Below, piece after piece: positions 25,080-32,646 of a DNA stretch of 56,631 nucleotides. Within the stretch, counting starts at the first letter, position 1. Each line of letters opens with the position of its first letter. Made by a program: the position numbers and the translations under genes. The notes beneath the pieces were generated by a model. It ran no database searches. It had not been told where the DNA came from and saw only the letters and a list, made by a program, of their open reading frames with translations. The DNA is from JAVZIQ01 sp037440545 (GTDB lineage Archaea > Thermoproteota > Bathyarchaeia > Bathyarchaeales > Bathycorpusculaceae), in contig JBBITX010000001.1 in NCBI GenBank assembly GCA_037440545.1, positions 1 to 56,631 of the forward strand, written 5' to 3'.

Positions 25080-26498
25080 TTAAATAATTTTGGCAGAAGG
25101 TGTTTCGGCTAATCCGTTTTTTACAAGCGCTTTAACCTTATCTTTAACGGTTTCGAACAGTCTTTGGCTTATAACACCTTCCTTGTAAGCTTTTTCCAGT
25201 TTTTCCATGTCTAAGAGTTTTATCTTGCCGTCCGGCTGAATGCAAATGTCGACTTCTAAATCAACGTAACGCACTGCTTTTGGGTAAATCTCCATAGGCG
25301 TGTTAAGGTTTATGTAGGCTCCTTTCCATTTTCCTTCTTTCGAAAAGTAATTTGTTGTAATGTGCCATTCTCCAAACTTAGCATGGCTTATCGCCTTGTC
25401 GCCTATAACTTTTTCCACGGCTAAGCCGTTATAAAATCCATCTGATTTTATAGTTCTACAGTATTGTATTTCCTCTTCATTTAAAGTTTCAACAACTGCC
25501 TGTCCGAGTTGAATTGTTATTCCGCTAAGTTTAACATGCTCAACTTTAATCACTGAGCTTTCAGCTGGAAACTCGTGTTCAATCTGATCTTTAAAAAGCT
25601 TTTCTACTTCTCTTTTGTTCTGTCCGTTTTCCAGAAGTTTTTCAGCCATTTCAAGTGCAGCTGAAACTTTTCCTCCGCAGCTCTTGTAGAAGTGGTGTTT
25701 CTCAATTGTGGGGGCTGTAGAGGCTCTTAGCTCGTCCAACCTTTTCTTTGATAACGATGGGAATTCTATGTTCATGAAATATAATCCTTCAATAAGAAGT
25801 GAAGGAGCGGTTGCGGATGCTGCCTTTTCACTTAGGGCCTTAACTTTTTCATTCAGCATTGAAACCTCTTTTTCCAGAACCTCTATAGACTGATAGGCTG
25901 ACTGTCCCCTCCATATTATCCCCCAGCCTTCAGGAGCTAAACGTTCACCTAATTCGTAAAGTTCAGCTCGTCTATCTGGGTTGGGAATTTTTATGCTCAC
26001 TCCAATCTTTCTTTTTCGCACAAGTATAGCGAAGTTTCCGAAAAATTTGAGTTCCTTTGTCAGCGCCGGATTTTTCATGCCTATTTTCTCTCTCTTAACC
26101 TGAACAACAACTTCCTTCGAGTTTTCATCTGAAAACTCAGATTTTGGGAGCAAGCCTAGTACGCCGTTTCCAATGTCCACGAAGAAAACATCCTTTTCTT
26201 CGGAAACTATTTTTCCTTTGTATATTCCGTCGACGCTTACACTCCATCTCCTTGTTATTGAATCTTCAAGAACAGAATGAAGGATGGATTGAAAGGCGTG
26301 AATTGCCTCAGCCGTTCCGAGGGCGATCACTCCTTGAAGGTCGCGTCTATCTTCTATCTCCACGTCTGGTAATTCGTTATTTTCCGGCAAGTAAAATCTT
26401 TTCTTAATTGTATGGGAAGGCTGCACAATTTGGAAGTTTTTTTCTAAAAGAAGCTTTGTCAAGGCTGTTGTGTATATTCCTCTAACTTTTGCCTTCAA
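25080..26498 (-). CDS. FAU-1-type probable ribonuclease (RNase E/G-like with DUF402)
   Basis: A 472-residue RNA-binding protein. The N-terminal half has an S1/RNase E-like part (VDGIYKGKIVSEEKDVFFVDIGNGVLGLLPKSE, here in separate pieces) and RNase E/G-type VRKRKIGVSIKIPN and LAPEGWGIIWR. The C-terminal DUF402 domain is around YCRTIKSDGFYNGLAVEK to DLEVDICIQPDGKIKLLD. FAU-1 of Pyrococcus binds AU-rich RNA and has been linked to 5S rRNA processing. Starts 3 nt after the RtcA stop, second in a four-gene operon. Confidence 0.9.
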   Translation of the reverse strand: MKAKVRGIYTTALTKLLLEKNFQIVQPSHTIKKRFYLPENNELPDVEIEDRRDLQGVIALGTAEAIHAFQSILHSVLEDSITRRWSVSVDGIYKGKIVSEEKDVFFVDIGNGVLGLLPKSEFSDENSKEVVVQVKREKIGMKNPALTKELKFFGNFAILVRKRKIGVSIKIPNPDRRAELYELGERLAPEGWGIIWRGQSAYQSIEVLEKEVSMLNEKVKALSEKAASATAPSLLIEGLYFMNIEFPSLSKKRLDELRASTAPTIEKHHFYKSCGGKVSAALEMAEKLLENGQNKREVEKLFKDQIEHEFPAESSVIKVEHVKLSGITIQLGQAVVETLNEEEIQYCRTIKSDGFYNGLAVEKVIGDKAISHAKFGEWHITTNYFSKEGKWKGAYINLNTPMEIYPKAVRYVDLEVDICIQPDGKIKLLDMEKLEKAYKEGVISQRLFETVKDKVKALVKNGLAETPSAKII

Positions 26499-26501
26499 GG
26501 A

Positions 26502-27539
26502 TTAACCAACCTTTTCCACTTTGTAAATTCCGTTAATCTTTTCCACTTTAAACTTGACTCCTAGAAGGGTTTCTGCAAGCCAAATATTGGTATCCAGATG
26601 CTCTGATATGGTTCTTGTAAGATACACTGATCTTCCTTTTGCCAAAGCTATATATGGGATAAGCATGTCCGCTAAATGCACGTCGACGGTTGCCTTCGAT
26701 TCTAGTTCCCTTAAAAGTTTTTCGGCAGCTTCTTTTCCAATGGTTTCGCTGGGTTTATGAATTTCTCCTATCGAGTCAGCGCCTAAAACGCATCCATTAT
26801 CTGACTCAGCCCACAAAACCAGGGAGCTTCCTTTCTGCAGGGGGTTTGACTTGTCGTTTATGGTTTGGATTTCAGCCTTATACCCCCTATCTGAGAGACT
26901 CTTATTCGCAGCTGCAGCTTGGCGTTCAGCAACTCTTCTTTCCGCTAAAAAAGTGCATACGGAAACCCCATTGATTTTTTCAAGTGTGCCGAAGCTCTCT
27001 AAAACTAATGGCTTTAACTCCCTGCATGGCTCAACCATGAGTGTTACTTCACCCATGCCCTTAGGGTAATAACCATACTTTTGAACGCTTATAAACGCGT
27101 TTATGCCCATGCGCTTTAAAACTGGGATAAACACGTACTTCATGTAATTTATTGTAGGGGAGTTAGGAACATCTGTCCCGCCCTTTAAAACGTGGAGTTG
27201 AACAGTGCTTTTTGCGAAAAGGCATATAGGTAGCACGGTCATTAAGAGCATAGGGATGCTCCCTGCAGTGCCTATTTCAGCCTCGATTCTTCCGCCTTCC
27301 ACTTCTTTTGGCTTAAACCACAACTCCTTTGAGTTAATTTTTGCGCCTTCCACTTCTGCTCTGCAAAGTTTTGCAGCTGTTAGGACGGCTTCCAAGTGCT
27401 GAGGTCTTAAACCGGGCTGCGGCCTTCTTTGCCTTATATTAACTATGTGTAGAGGCTGCCCTAATATAGCTGCCACTGCTATTGAAAGTCTAAGTATTGT
27501 TCCGCTTCCGCTTTTTAAACTTCCATCAACCTCAATCAT
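26502..27539 (-). CDS. rtcA: RNA 3'-terminal phosphate cyclase
   Basis: Converts RNA 3'-phosphates to 2',3'-cyclic phosphates using ATP. It has 345 residues with DGSLKSGSGTILRLSIAVAA at the N-terminus (normally GGGQ/GSGT-type), NIRQRRPQPGLRPQHLEAV, LHVLKGGTDVPNSPTINY, and the C-terminal nucleophile histidine in TRTISEHLDTNIWL. It leads a compact minus-strand operon followed by FAU-1 after 3 nt, PyrC and Mut7-C. No RtcB ligase gene lies in the window. Confidence 0.96.
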   Translation of the reverse strand: MIEVDGSLKSGSGTILRLSIAVAAILGQPLHIVNIRQRRPQPGLRPQHLEAVLTAAKLCRAEVEGAKINSKELWFKPKEVEGGRIEAEIGTAGSIPMLLMTVLPICLFAKSTVQLHVLKGGTDVPNSPTINYMKYVFIPVLKRMGINAFISVQKYGYYPKGMGEVTLMVEPCRELKPLVLESFGTLEKINGVSVCTFLAERRVAERQAAAANKSLSDRGYKAEIQTINDKSNPLQKGSSLVLWAESDNGCVLGADSIGEIHKPSETIGKEAAEKLLRELESKATVDVHLADMLIPYIALAKGRSVYLTRTISEHLDTNIWLAETLLGVKFKVEKINGIYKVEKVG

Positions 27540-27630
27540 CCAAGCTTACCCCCTTGTTTAACTCTCTAGTTTTCAAGCAACTAATAAATACGCGGCTAAG
27601 TATTAATTTTGGGAGAAGGAAGGAGTCTGT

Positions 27631-28032
27631 ATGAACACAGATAGGGAGATTATTGAAAGACTAATTGACAAAATTGATGAGTTGCTGGTCGTCTTAAATG
27701 GAATAGTTGAAGATTTGAGGTCTGTATCTGCATCGCTAAAATCCTATGCTGTTCCACAAACACCCCGTCTAGCCCCTCCATCCATAATTACACCGGAAAC
27801 TTATGAGCGGGAAAGGAAAGCTGAGTTAGACGAGATTAAAATGATGTTTCCAGAAGACCTGGAAAGCCTACTAAACTTTGAAGACAAGGGCGAATACATA
27901 ATGGTTAAACCTAGACAGTTCTTAGGTTCTGAAAACTTCGCAAAAATTGCCTCCATTGCGAGGGGAATGGGAGGCGACTATATAAGCGCTGGAAAGGAAT
28001 CCCACTTTAGAATTCCAAAGAAAAAAGCCTAA
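27631..28032 (+). CDS. Small coiled-coil protein with a conserved basic C-terminal domain
   Basis: A 133-residue protein. Residues 1-45 form a heptad-patterned helix (EIIERLIDKIDELLVVLNGI), followed by a proline-rich linker and a compact C-terminal domain (EYIMVKPRQFLGSENFAKI, then GMGGDYISAGKESHFRIP). The C-terminal pattern reminds me of the ThermoDBP-related single-stranded DNA-binding proteins, though the order differs and I cannot confirm it. ATG 27631 follows GGAAGGAG. Its stop abuts the convergent acylphosphatase gene. Confidence 0.7.
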   Translation: MNTDREIIERLIDKIDELLVVLNGIVEDLRSVSASLKSYAVPQTPRLAPPSIITPETYERERKAELDEIKMMFPEDLESLLNFEDKGEYIMVKPRQFLGSENFAKIASIARGMGGDYISAGKESHFRIPKKKA

Positions 28033-28308
28033 TCAGTACCTCACTTCAAAATTCTTAAACTCCCCAGCGTAATCCTCCCAGTAAACATCTACTTTTGTAA
28101 CTTTAGCCCCAGGCGGACCTATTCTACAGAATTCTATAAGCTCTCTGACTGCTTTCTCTTCACCCTCAAAAACTGCTTCAACCCTCCCATCAGAAAGGTT
28201 GCGAACCCAACCCTTAACCCCGCGTTTTCTAGCTTCATAACAAGTTTCAGATCTGAAGAAAACTCCCTGAACTCTCCCGCTCACATACACATGCGCCCGG
28301 GCTTTCAT
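28033..28308 (-). CDS. acyP: Acylphosphatase
   Basis: A 91-residue enzyme hydrolysing acyl phosphates such as carbamoyl phosphate. The active-site loop HVYVSGRVQGVFFRSET contains the catalytic Arg. GVKGWVRNLSDGRVEAVFEG holds the catalytic Asn, and EDYAGEFKNFEVRY closes the fold. Full length and intact. Confidence 0.96.
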   Translation of the reverse strand: MKARAHVYVSGRVQGVFFRSETCYEARKRGVKGWVRNLSDGRVEAVFEGEEKAVRELIEFCRIGPPGAKVTKVDVYWEDYAGEFKNFEVRY

Positions 28309-28495
28309 TAAGCCACCAGTTAGCTTAGAGGAAGCGTAAATTCAAAGATTATTAGGCTTTAGGTTTTACTTTTTAAATTAACTCTTTCAAGGGCCTTTTA
28401 TCACCATACTATATTCCGTATTAAATTATAAATGTGCAAAGTGTTCATTAATTCTTTTTCATCTCTCTTTGGAGCATTCAGTACTCTTGGGGGGT

Positions 28496-28831
28496 TTAGG
28501 CTGTTTTCCTAAACTTTATACCTTGTTTTTCAAGGATTATGTCATAAACTTGGTTAACATCAAAATATATGCCTAGGTTTTCGTACTCCTGTTCGGTTAA
28601 GAACAGTATTATCTTAGGAATTGTAAATTGATCTCTAGGTGAGAAGAACGGAATTTGTTGTTGCAAAGCTTGAAGTAAGTCTTGGACAACTTTTGCCTCT
28701 TCTGTCTGAGGTCTTATGGCGAAATGTGGGATTTGGCGCTCTTCAACGAGTTCTATGCGCTTTCCAAGGTTGCCGTCAATGTCACGTATAGATTCGATTT
28801 TATTTACCCTAACACGAAACATGTATATCAT
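28496..28831 (-). CDS. Arcadin-1-like protein
   Basis: A 111-residue protein: an N-terminal strand-rich part (MFRVRVNKIESIRDIDGN, IELVEERQIPHFAIRPQT), a Gln-rich helix (VVQDLLQALQQQ) and a C-terminal part KIILFLTEQEYENLGIYFDV. This pattern (VEER, RPxTEE, LFLTEEEYE) matches my memory of arcadin-1, one of the proteins encoded with crenactin in the archaeal actin cytoskeleton cluster. No crenactin or other arcadin gene is in the window, so the role is uncertain. Single gene with roughly 140 and 190 bp on either side. Confidence 0.6.
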   Translation of the reverse strand: MIYMFRVRVNKIESIRDIDGNLGKRIELVEERQIPHFAIRPQTEEAKVVQDLLQALQQQIPFFSPRDQFTIPKIILFLTEQEYENLGIYFDVNQVYDIILEKQGIKFRKTA

Positions 28832-28970
28832 TTTAGAAAAGTTGAAACAAGTATTTAGGCTTTAATAAAATAATGTTTCGCTTATTCACTCCCCATACGT
28901 CTATAATTAATTCCAGAAACTGTGAAAAGAAGAGGCTTAATTTGAGCATTATTGCTTGATATGCATCTGT

Positions 28971-30173
28971 CTACTCCATCTCTATCGTTGCAGGTGGTTT
29001 AGGCGTAATATCATAGTAGACTGCTGAAACCAACGAGCATTTTTCAATTATTCTTGTAGCGGTTTCCTCAAGGGTTTTCCAAGGTATTTCTGAAACTTGC
29101 GCCGTTAGAAAATTTTCAGTTTGGACAGATCTTATGCTTACAACGTATGGTTTCCTCTCAGGAATTTCTTTTATGGCGTAAAGAACCCTTGCAACTGTTG
29201 GGTCGCTGTGTATTATTTTAGCTTGGACAGAGATTAAATCTCGCAGAGCCTTTTGGTAGATCCGTCCCTCAGCAGTTTCAACTTTTAATCCCATGATTTT
29301 TCCGTAACATCTTTCTTCACCCTTCAAGCCTGTAGCCTTGTTCTTAAAAATTTTAACATTTATGTTTCTTGAAGGTACGTTGAGGAGATGCGCCACAGTT
29401 TCCTTGGTGTCAGCAATTCCCCGTTTTGTTAAAGCCTCTTCATTATCGATGATGGCGGCAAAGTATTGACTTGGCTTATACTCTGAAAGAGCGTTTTCAA
29501 CTATCTCTGTGGCATCTTTTAAAGCGTCCAATTTCTCTGGCCGAATTTCGCCGACAACTCGAACGGATAATCCTGGTCCTGGAAAAGGCTGTCTTTCAGC
29601 CAACTCGGCTGGTAGCCCCAAATACCTTGCAACCATTCGCACCTCACTTTTTAACAACGTTATTAAAGGCTCAACTACTTTGAACCCAAACTTTTCCATG
29701 GGGTTTATCCCTATTTGCTCTAGAACGTTATGTTGTGTTTTTACGCCCTTAACGGTTTCAACCACATCAGCGCGAATTGTTCCCTGCACTAAAACCCTGC
29801 ATTTCTCTTCACTAGCAGTTTCGCTTAAAACCGTGTAGAATAATTGCCGGAACTTTTTTCTCTTCTCTTCAGCATCCACCAAGCCTTTCATTGACTCTAG
29901 AAAACGTTCACGTGCATCAACTATTTTTACAGGCACTTTAAAAGGTTCTTCACTTAATATTTCTGCAACTCTCTCAGGTTCACCCTTCCTCATAAAGGCA
30001 TCGTCCAGAATTACGCAGATTAGGTTTTGACCTATGGCCTTCCGTGTTAGAACAGCACATGTAGTGCTGTCAACCCCGCCTGAAACGGCAACCAAAGCCC
30101 TTTCATTTCCAATTGTTTTCTTCAAATATTCAATTTGAGTTTTCACAAACTCTTCGGGATTAAAGCGGCCCAT
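28971..30173 (-). CDS. guaAb: GMP synthase ATP-pyrophosphatase subunit (GuaAb), enlarged C-terminal domain
   Basis: Aminates XMP to GMP using ammonia from a separate glutaminase subunit. The P-loop SGGVDS is at residues 31-36. GTIRADVVETVKG, then the LAERQPFPGPGLSVRVVGEI linker near 191-210, and the terminal YDITPKPPATIEME are diagnostic. Most archaeal GuaAb proteins are about 305-310 residues. This has 400, with roughly 90 extra residues between the dimerisation-domain start (SQYFAAII near 235) and PYVVSIRSVQTENFLTAQ. No glutaminase gene is adjacent. The lengthened domain could alter dimerisation or GuaAa docking. Confidence 0.93.
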   Translation of the reverse strand: MGRFNPEEFVKTQIEYLKKTIGNERALVAVSGGVDSTTCAVLTRKAIGQNLICVILDDAFMRKGEPERVAEILSEEPFKVPVKIVDARERFLESMKGLVDAEEKRKKFRQLFYTVLSETASEEKCRVLVQGTIRADVVETVKGVKTQHNVLEQIGINPMEKFGFKVVEPLITLLKSEVRMVARYLGLPAELAERQPFPGPGLSVRVVGEIRPEKLDALKDATEIVENALSEYKPSQYFAAIIDNEEALTKRGIADTKETVAHLLNVPSRNINVKIFKNKATGLKGEERCYGKIMGLKVETAEGRIYQKALRDLISVQAKIIHSDPTVARVLYAIKEIPERKPYVVSIRSVQTENFLTAQVSEIPWKTLEETATRIIEKCSLVSAVYYDITPKPPATIEME

Positions 30174-30509
30174 CAGTTATACATCCCACACGTTTAGCTG
30201 ATTTACACTTCTAACTTATCTATTTATCGACTCTTGTAAGGGGAATATAACCGAACACTATTTTTATACAGCGTAGGCCCCAAAACCAACATCAGGTTAA
30301 AAGTTGATTGCAGATTTCTTCAATATGAGAAGTATACCAATTTTAATTGTATAAAGCAAAATATTTGAATGAATCGGTTAAATGTTTAATCCATATTTTA
30401 AAAAATGCCGTCGCGCCTCGCCTGGTGGATGCCTAACAGAAATAGCTTTACAAGTTAAAGTTTTTTATCATTAGAGGTGTATCTGTTCTAATAAGCGAAG
30501 TGATATTCG
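30174..30509. other. Intergenic region with a short GC-rich island
   Basis: About 336 bases with no coding frame. It contains a TATA-like TATTTTTATAC at 30259-30269, a near-palindrome GGTTAAATGTTTAATCC around 30376-30392, and an isolated GC-rich segment at 30406-30433 in otherwise AT-rich DNA. GC islands can mark structured RNAs in AT-rich archaeal genomes, but I could not fold it convincingly by eye. Confidence 0.35.
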
Positions 30510-30857
30510 ATGAAATCTGATGAACTAAAAGCATTAGCTGGAGCGATAAATGAAATGAGCGAAAGTTATTTAGACCTTTTGCAATCCGTAAAAGGGACGA
30601 TAAGGCAGGTTAAAGCAGCAAAACAGCTTTGGAAGAATGGAAAAAAGCCTATTTTGATAAAACTCGGCTTGGCATTAATAGTTTTCCCCGAGCCTGCTGT
30701 AAGCGACATCTTAGGCAGTATATTAATTGCTGCTGGAACACTCCAGGAGGGCATCAGACGCCGGGCATTGTACATTGATGACGTACCTAAAACTTTCCAT
30801 AGCATGATAAAGGAAATTCAAACAGCTAAAGGAAACATTATCAAGGGCTTAGGTTAG
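30510..30857 (+). CDS. Small protein of unknown function with a hydrophobic helix pair
   Basis: A 115-residue protein: an N-terminal amphipathic helix (LKALAGAINEMSESYLDLLQ), a basic stretch (GTIRQVKAAKQLWKNGKKP), a hydrophobic region at residues 49-75 (IKLGLALIVFPEPAVSDI, then SILIAAGTLQEG), and a basic C-terminus. It may be a membrane-associated hairpin or a soluble helical bundle. I do not recognise it. A ribbon-helix-helix gene follows 48 nt downstream on the same strand. Confidence 0.6.
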   Translation: MKSDELKALAGAINEMSESYLDLLQSVKGTIRQVKAAKQLWKNGKKPILIKLGLALIVFPEPAVSDILGSILIAAGTLQEGIRRRALYIDDVPKTFHSMIKEIQTAKGNIIKGLG

Positions 30858-30905
30858 TCTTATATTTGGTGCATATTATATTCATAACATGTTTGAGGTG
30901 GAACC

Positions 30906-31058
30906 TTGAAACTCGTAACTGTATTATTACCAGAAGCCTACCTTGAGGGTTTAGATGAGCTTGTAAGGGCTAATATGTATCCCAGTAGAAGCGCAGCCAT
31001 AAGGTCAGCTGTTAGAGATTTGCTTAAGAAAGAATTATGGGAGAGAAGGGAAAGGTAA
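30906..31058 (+). CDS. Ribbon-helix-helix (CopG/Arc-type) regulator, 50 residues
   Basis: A short gene read directly from the bases. Its TTG start at 30906 follows GAGGTGG, and it ends TAA at 31056-31058. The protein begins with a beta-strand (MKLVTVLLPEAYLEGLDELV), then NMYPSRSAAIRSAVRDLLKK, a typical RHH layout with the SRSxAIRxAV turn, and a basic tail. It should dimerise and insert the strand in the DNA major groove. It could regulate the upstream small gene or itself. An antitoxin role is possible but there is no recognisable toxin. Confidence 0.8.
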   Translation: MKLVTVLLPEAYLEGLDELVRANMYPSRSAAIRSAVRDLLKKELWERRER

Positions 31059-31081
31059 GCATATCTCAGAATCCTCACAGC

Positions 31082-31849
31082 CTATAAAGCCCTTGTAGCA
31101 TTCCGAATTTCCTTAGCGGCTCTAGCCGGATTTTCTGAAAGTGTAATAGCTCGTCCCACGATTAGGTAGTCTGCCCCCGCTTTCAATGCAGCCTCTATTA
31201 TTCCACCTTGAGTTCCAATACCGGGCGAGTATATAGGGACATTTCCGCCAAGCACCTCGTAGACTTCCCTTATCTTTTCCGGATAGGTAGCCCCAACCAC
31301 AGCCCCGTCTGCCCTCCATTTTAGGGCTTTCTTCGCGAACATAATGTACTGTGGAACTTGAAATCCCGTTTCCGAGTCTACAACTTTTTGACCGTACCCT
31401 TCAGCAGCTCCCTTATGACTCATATAAACTAGAAGAATTACCCCTCTTTTCAGCTTTTTAGCAACATCAAAAATAGGCTTCAATCCATCTTCCCATCCTA
31501 TGATCGGATTCGCTATTAAAGCATCAAACCCGGCCTCGTAATAGTACTCGGCTATTGTCTGGTTTGTAGAGCCTATGTCATTTACCTTGGAATCTGCAAT
31601 GGCTAAAATACCTTTTTCATGAGCTTCTTCTATAAGCCTTTGTAAGCTGTTAAAGAGTCCTAACGGCAAAATAAGGTGATAATTAATTTTTACTGCGCAT
31701 ATGTAAGGATGAACTAAGTTTAAAATTTTTTCTGCTTTATCATAAAGCGCCTGTCGAATATCTTTTTTCTCGTAGGGGAAGTCTAGAGCCAAAATTATAT
31801 TAGAATCTTTTTTCTTAGCATTTTCTTCCATTTTGGCACGGAATGACAA
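31082..31849 (-). CDS. pyrF: Orotidine 5'-phosphate decarboxylase
   Basis: Last step of UMP synthesis. TIM-barrel protein of 255 residues with the catalytic Asp-Lys-Asp motif in ILAIADSKVNDIGST, ILALDFP at the first strand, VKINYHLILPLG, and the phosphate-binding end SPGIGTQGG and LIVGRAI. It is slightly longer than many archaeal PyrF proteins because of loops near residues 145-165. It lies head-to-tail with the B3/4 gene, 18 nt downstream. Confidence 0.95.
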   Translation of the reverse strand: MSFRAKMEENAKKKDSNIILALDFPYEKKDIRQALYDKAEKILNLVHPYICAVKINYHLILPLGLFNSLQRLIEEAHEKGILAIADSKVNDIGSTNQTIAEYYYEAGFDALIANPIIGWEDGLKPIFDVAKKLKRGVILLVYMSHKGAAEGYGQKVVDSETGFQVPQYIMFAKKALKWRADGAVVGATYPEKIREVYEVLGGNVPIYSPGIGTQGGIIEAALKAGADYLIVGRAITLSENPARAAKEIRNATRAL

Positions 31850-31867
31850 GGTTTAGACGCCCCTACC

Positions 31868-32581
31868 TTATTTGGAAGATGCGTTAAAAACTTTTATCTT
31901 TCCTAACTCTCCGTGGCAAGTCTCCTTAATGTAAAATAGGGCTTTTTCCACAGCTTCCTCGATTTGGCACTCATTTATTCCGGGAGCTCCATACCCAACA
32001 ATTAAAACGTTTTCTGTTTGCTCTGTGATTTTTGTTTGATCTGCATCTCTGTAAGGATAAATACATAAAACTTGTTTAATGTCCGCTAGGACGAGCATTT
32101 TATCTGTTAAAGTAAGAGGCTTTTCCATTCCTATTCCCATGAATTGTTCGCCGTTTTCTGCAAAACGCACGTTAAATGGAAGATTTATCTTATCAAAGTC
32201 AAAACCGCTAATTGGGATAACTGTTTCAAGAGAGGCTAAATTATAGGAATCTACAGCGGTGTTTATTGCAGGGATTTCGCCTCCGTGTAAAACCCGTCTT
32301 AGTAGCGCTTCGCCTGAAGGCCTTGTTTTTGTTGGATCTATCCCGAGCATCCAGTAAAAATCCCTGTAAGCTCTAACTGTAGGGGTATCCTTTAATTTTT
32401 CAATTTGGTATTTAGCGCTAATCTCTTTAAGCAAAATTTTCTTAAGCTCTTGAAGTTTAGCGTTTTTCTTTTCAACTGAAATATTTTTAATTACTCCGAC
32501 ACCTATAGCCAACTGTGGAAATCTTTTAGAGACTTCATCATCCCAGTAAACGTTGAGTTGCATCTCCAAATCCGCTTCCAA
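31868..32581 (-). CDS. B3/B4 tRNA-binding-domain protein (PheT-like)
   Basis: A 237-residue protein of the free-standing B3/4 family, related to the PheRS beta-chain editing domain. It shows VRAYRDFYWMLGIDPTKTRPSGEALLRRVL, quoted here as one continuous family block in pieces: YRDFYWMLGIDPTKTRPS and EALLRRVLHG, then INTAVDSYNLASLET. Such proteins may deacylate mischarged tRNA, but this is not proven. The TTAAATAT box at 32593-32600 lies so close that translation may begin at the second Met (32563). It precedes pyrF in a two-gene unit. Confidence 0.88.
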   Translation of the reverse strand: MEADLEMQLNVYWDDEVSKRFPQLAIGVGVIKNISVEKKNAKLQELKKILLKEISAKYQIEKLKDTPTVRAYRDFYWMLGIDPTKTRPSGEALLRRVLHGGEIPAINTAVDSYNLASLETVIPISGFDFDKINLPFNVRFAENGEQFMGIGMEKPLTLTDKMLVLADIKQVLCIYPYRDADQTKITEQTENVLIVGYGAPGINECQIEEAVEKALFYIKETCHGELGKIKVFNASSK

Positions 32582-32591
32582 ACAATGAAAG

Positions 32592-32605
32592 GTTAAATAT
32601 TTAAC
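32592..32605. promoter_or_regulatory. Palindromic TATA element between divergent genes
   Basis: GTTAAATATTTAAC is a perfect 14-base palindrome. Rightward it would start transcription near 32625, before the EamA gene; leftward near 32572, next to the B3/4 start. It is preceded by AAAG, giving the same AAAGGTTAAATAT as the histone promoter. One symmetrical TATA box could serve both genes. Confidence 0.5.
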
Positions 32606-32646
32606 AGCTTTAGCATTTTCCCTTCATCTTTAAGGGATTGATGTGG

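Noticed and set aside
30510..31058. Classical toxin-antitoxin operon
   Set aside because: The upstream protein resembles no known toxin; the pair is listed only as an observation.
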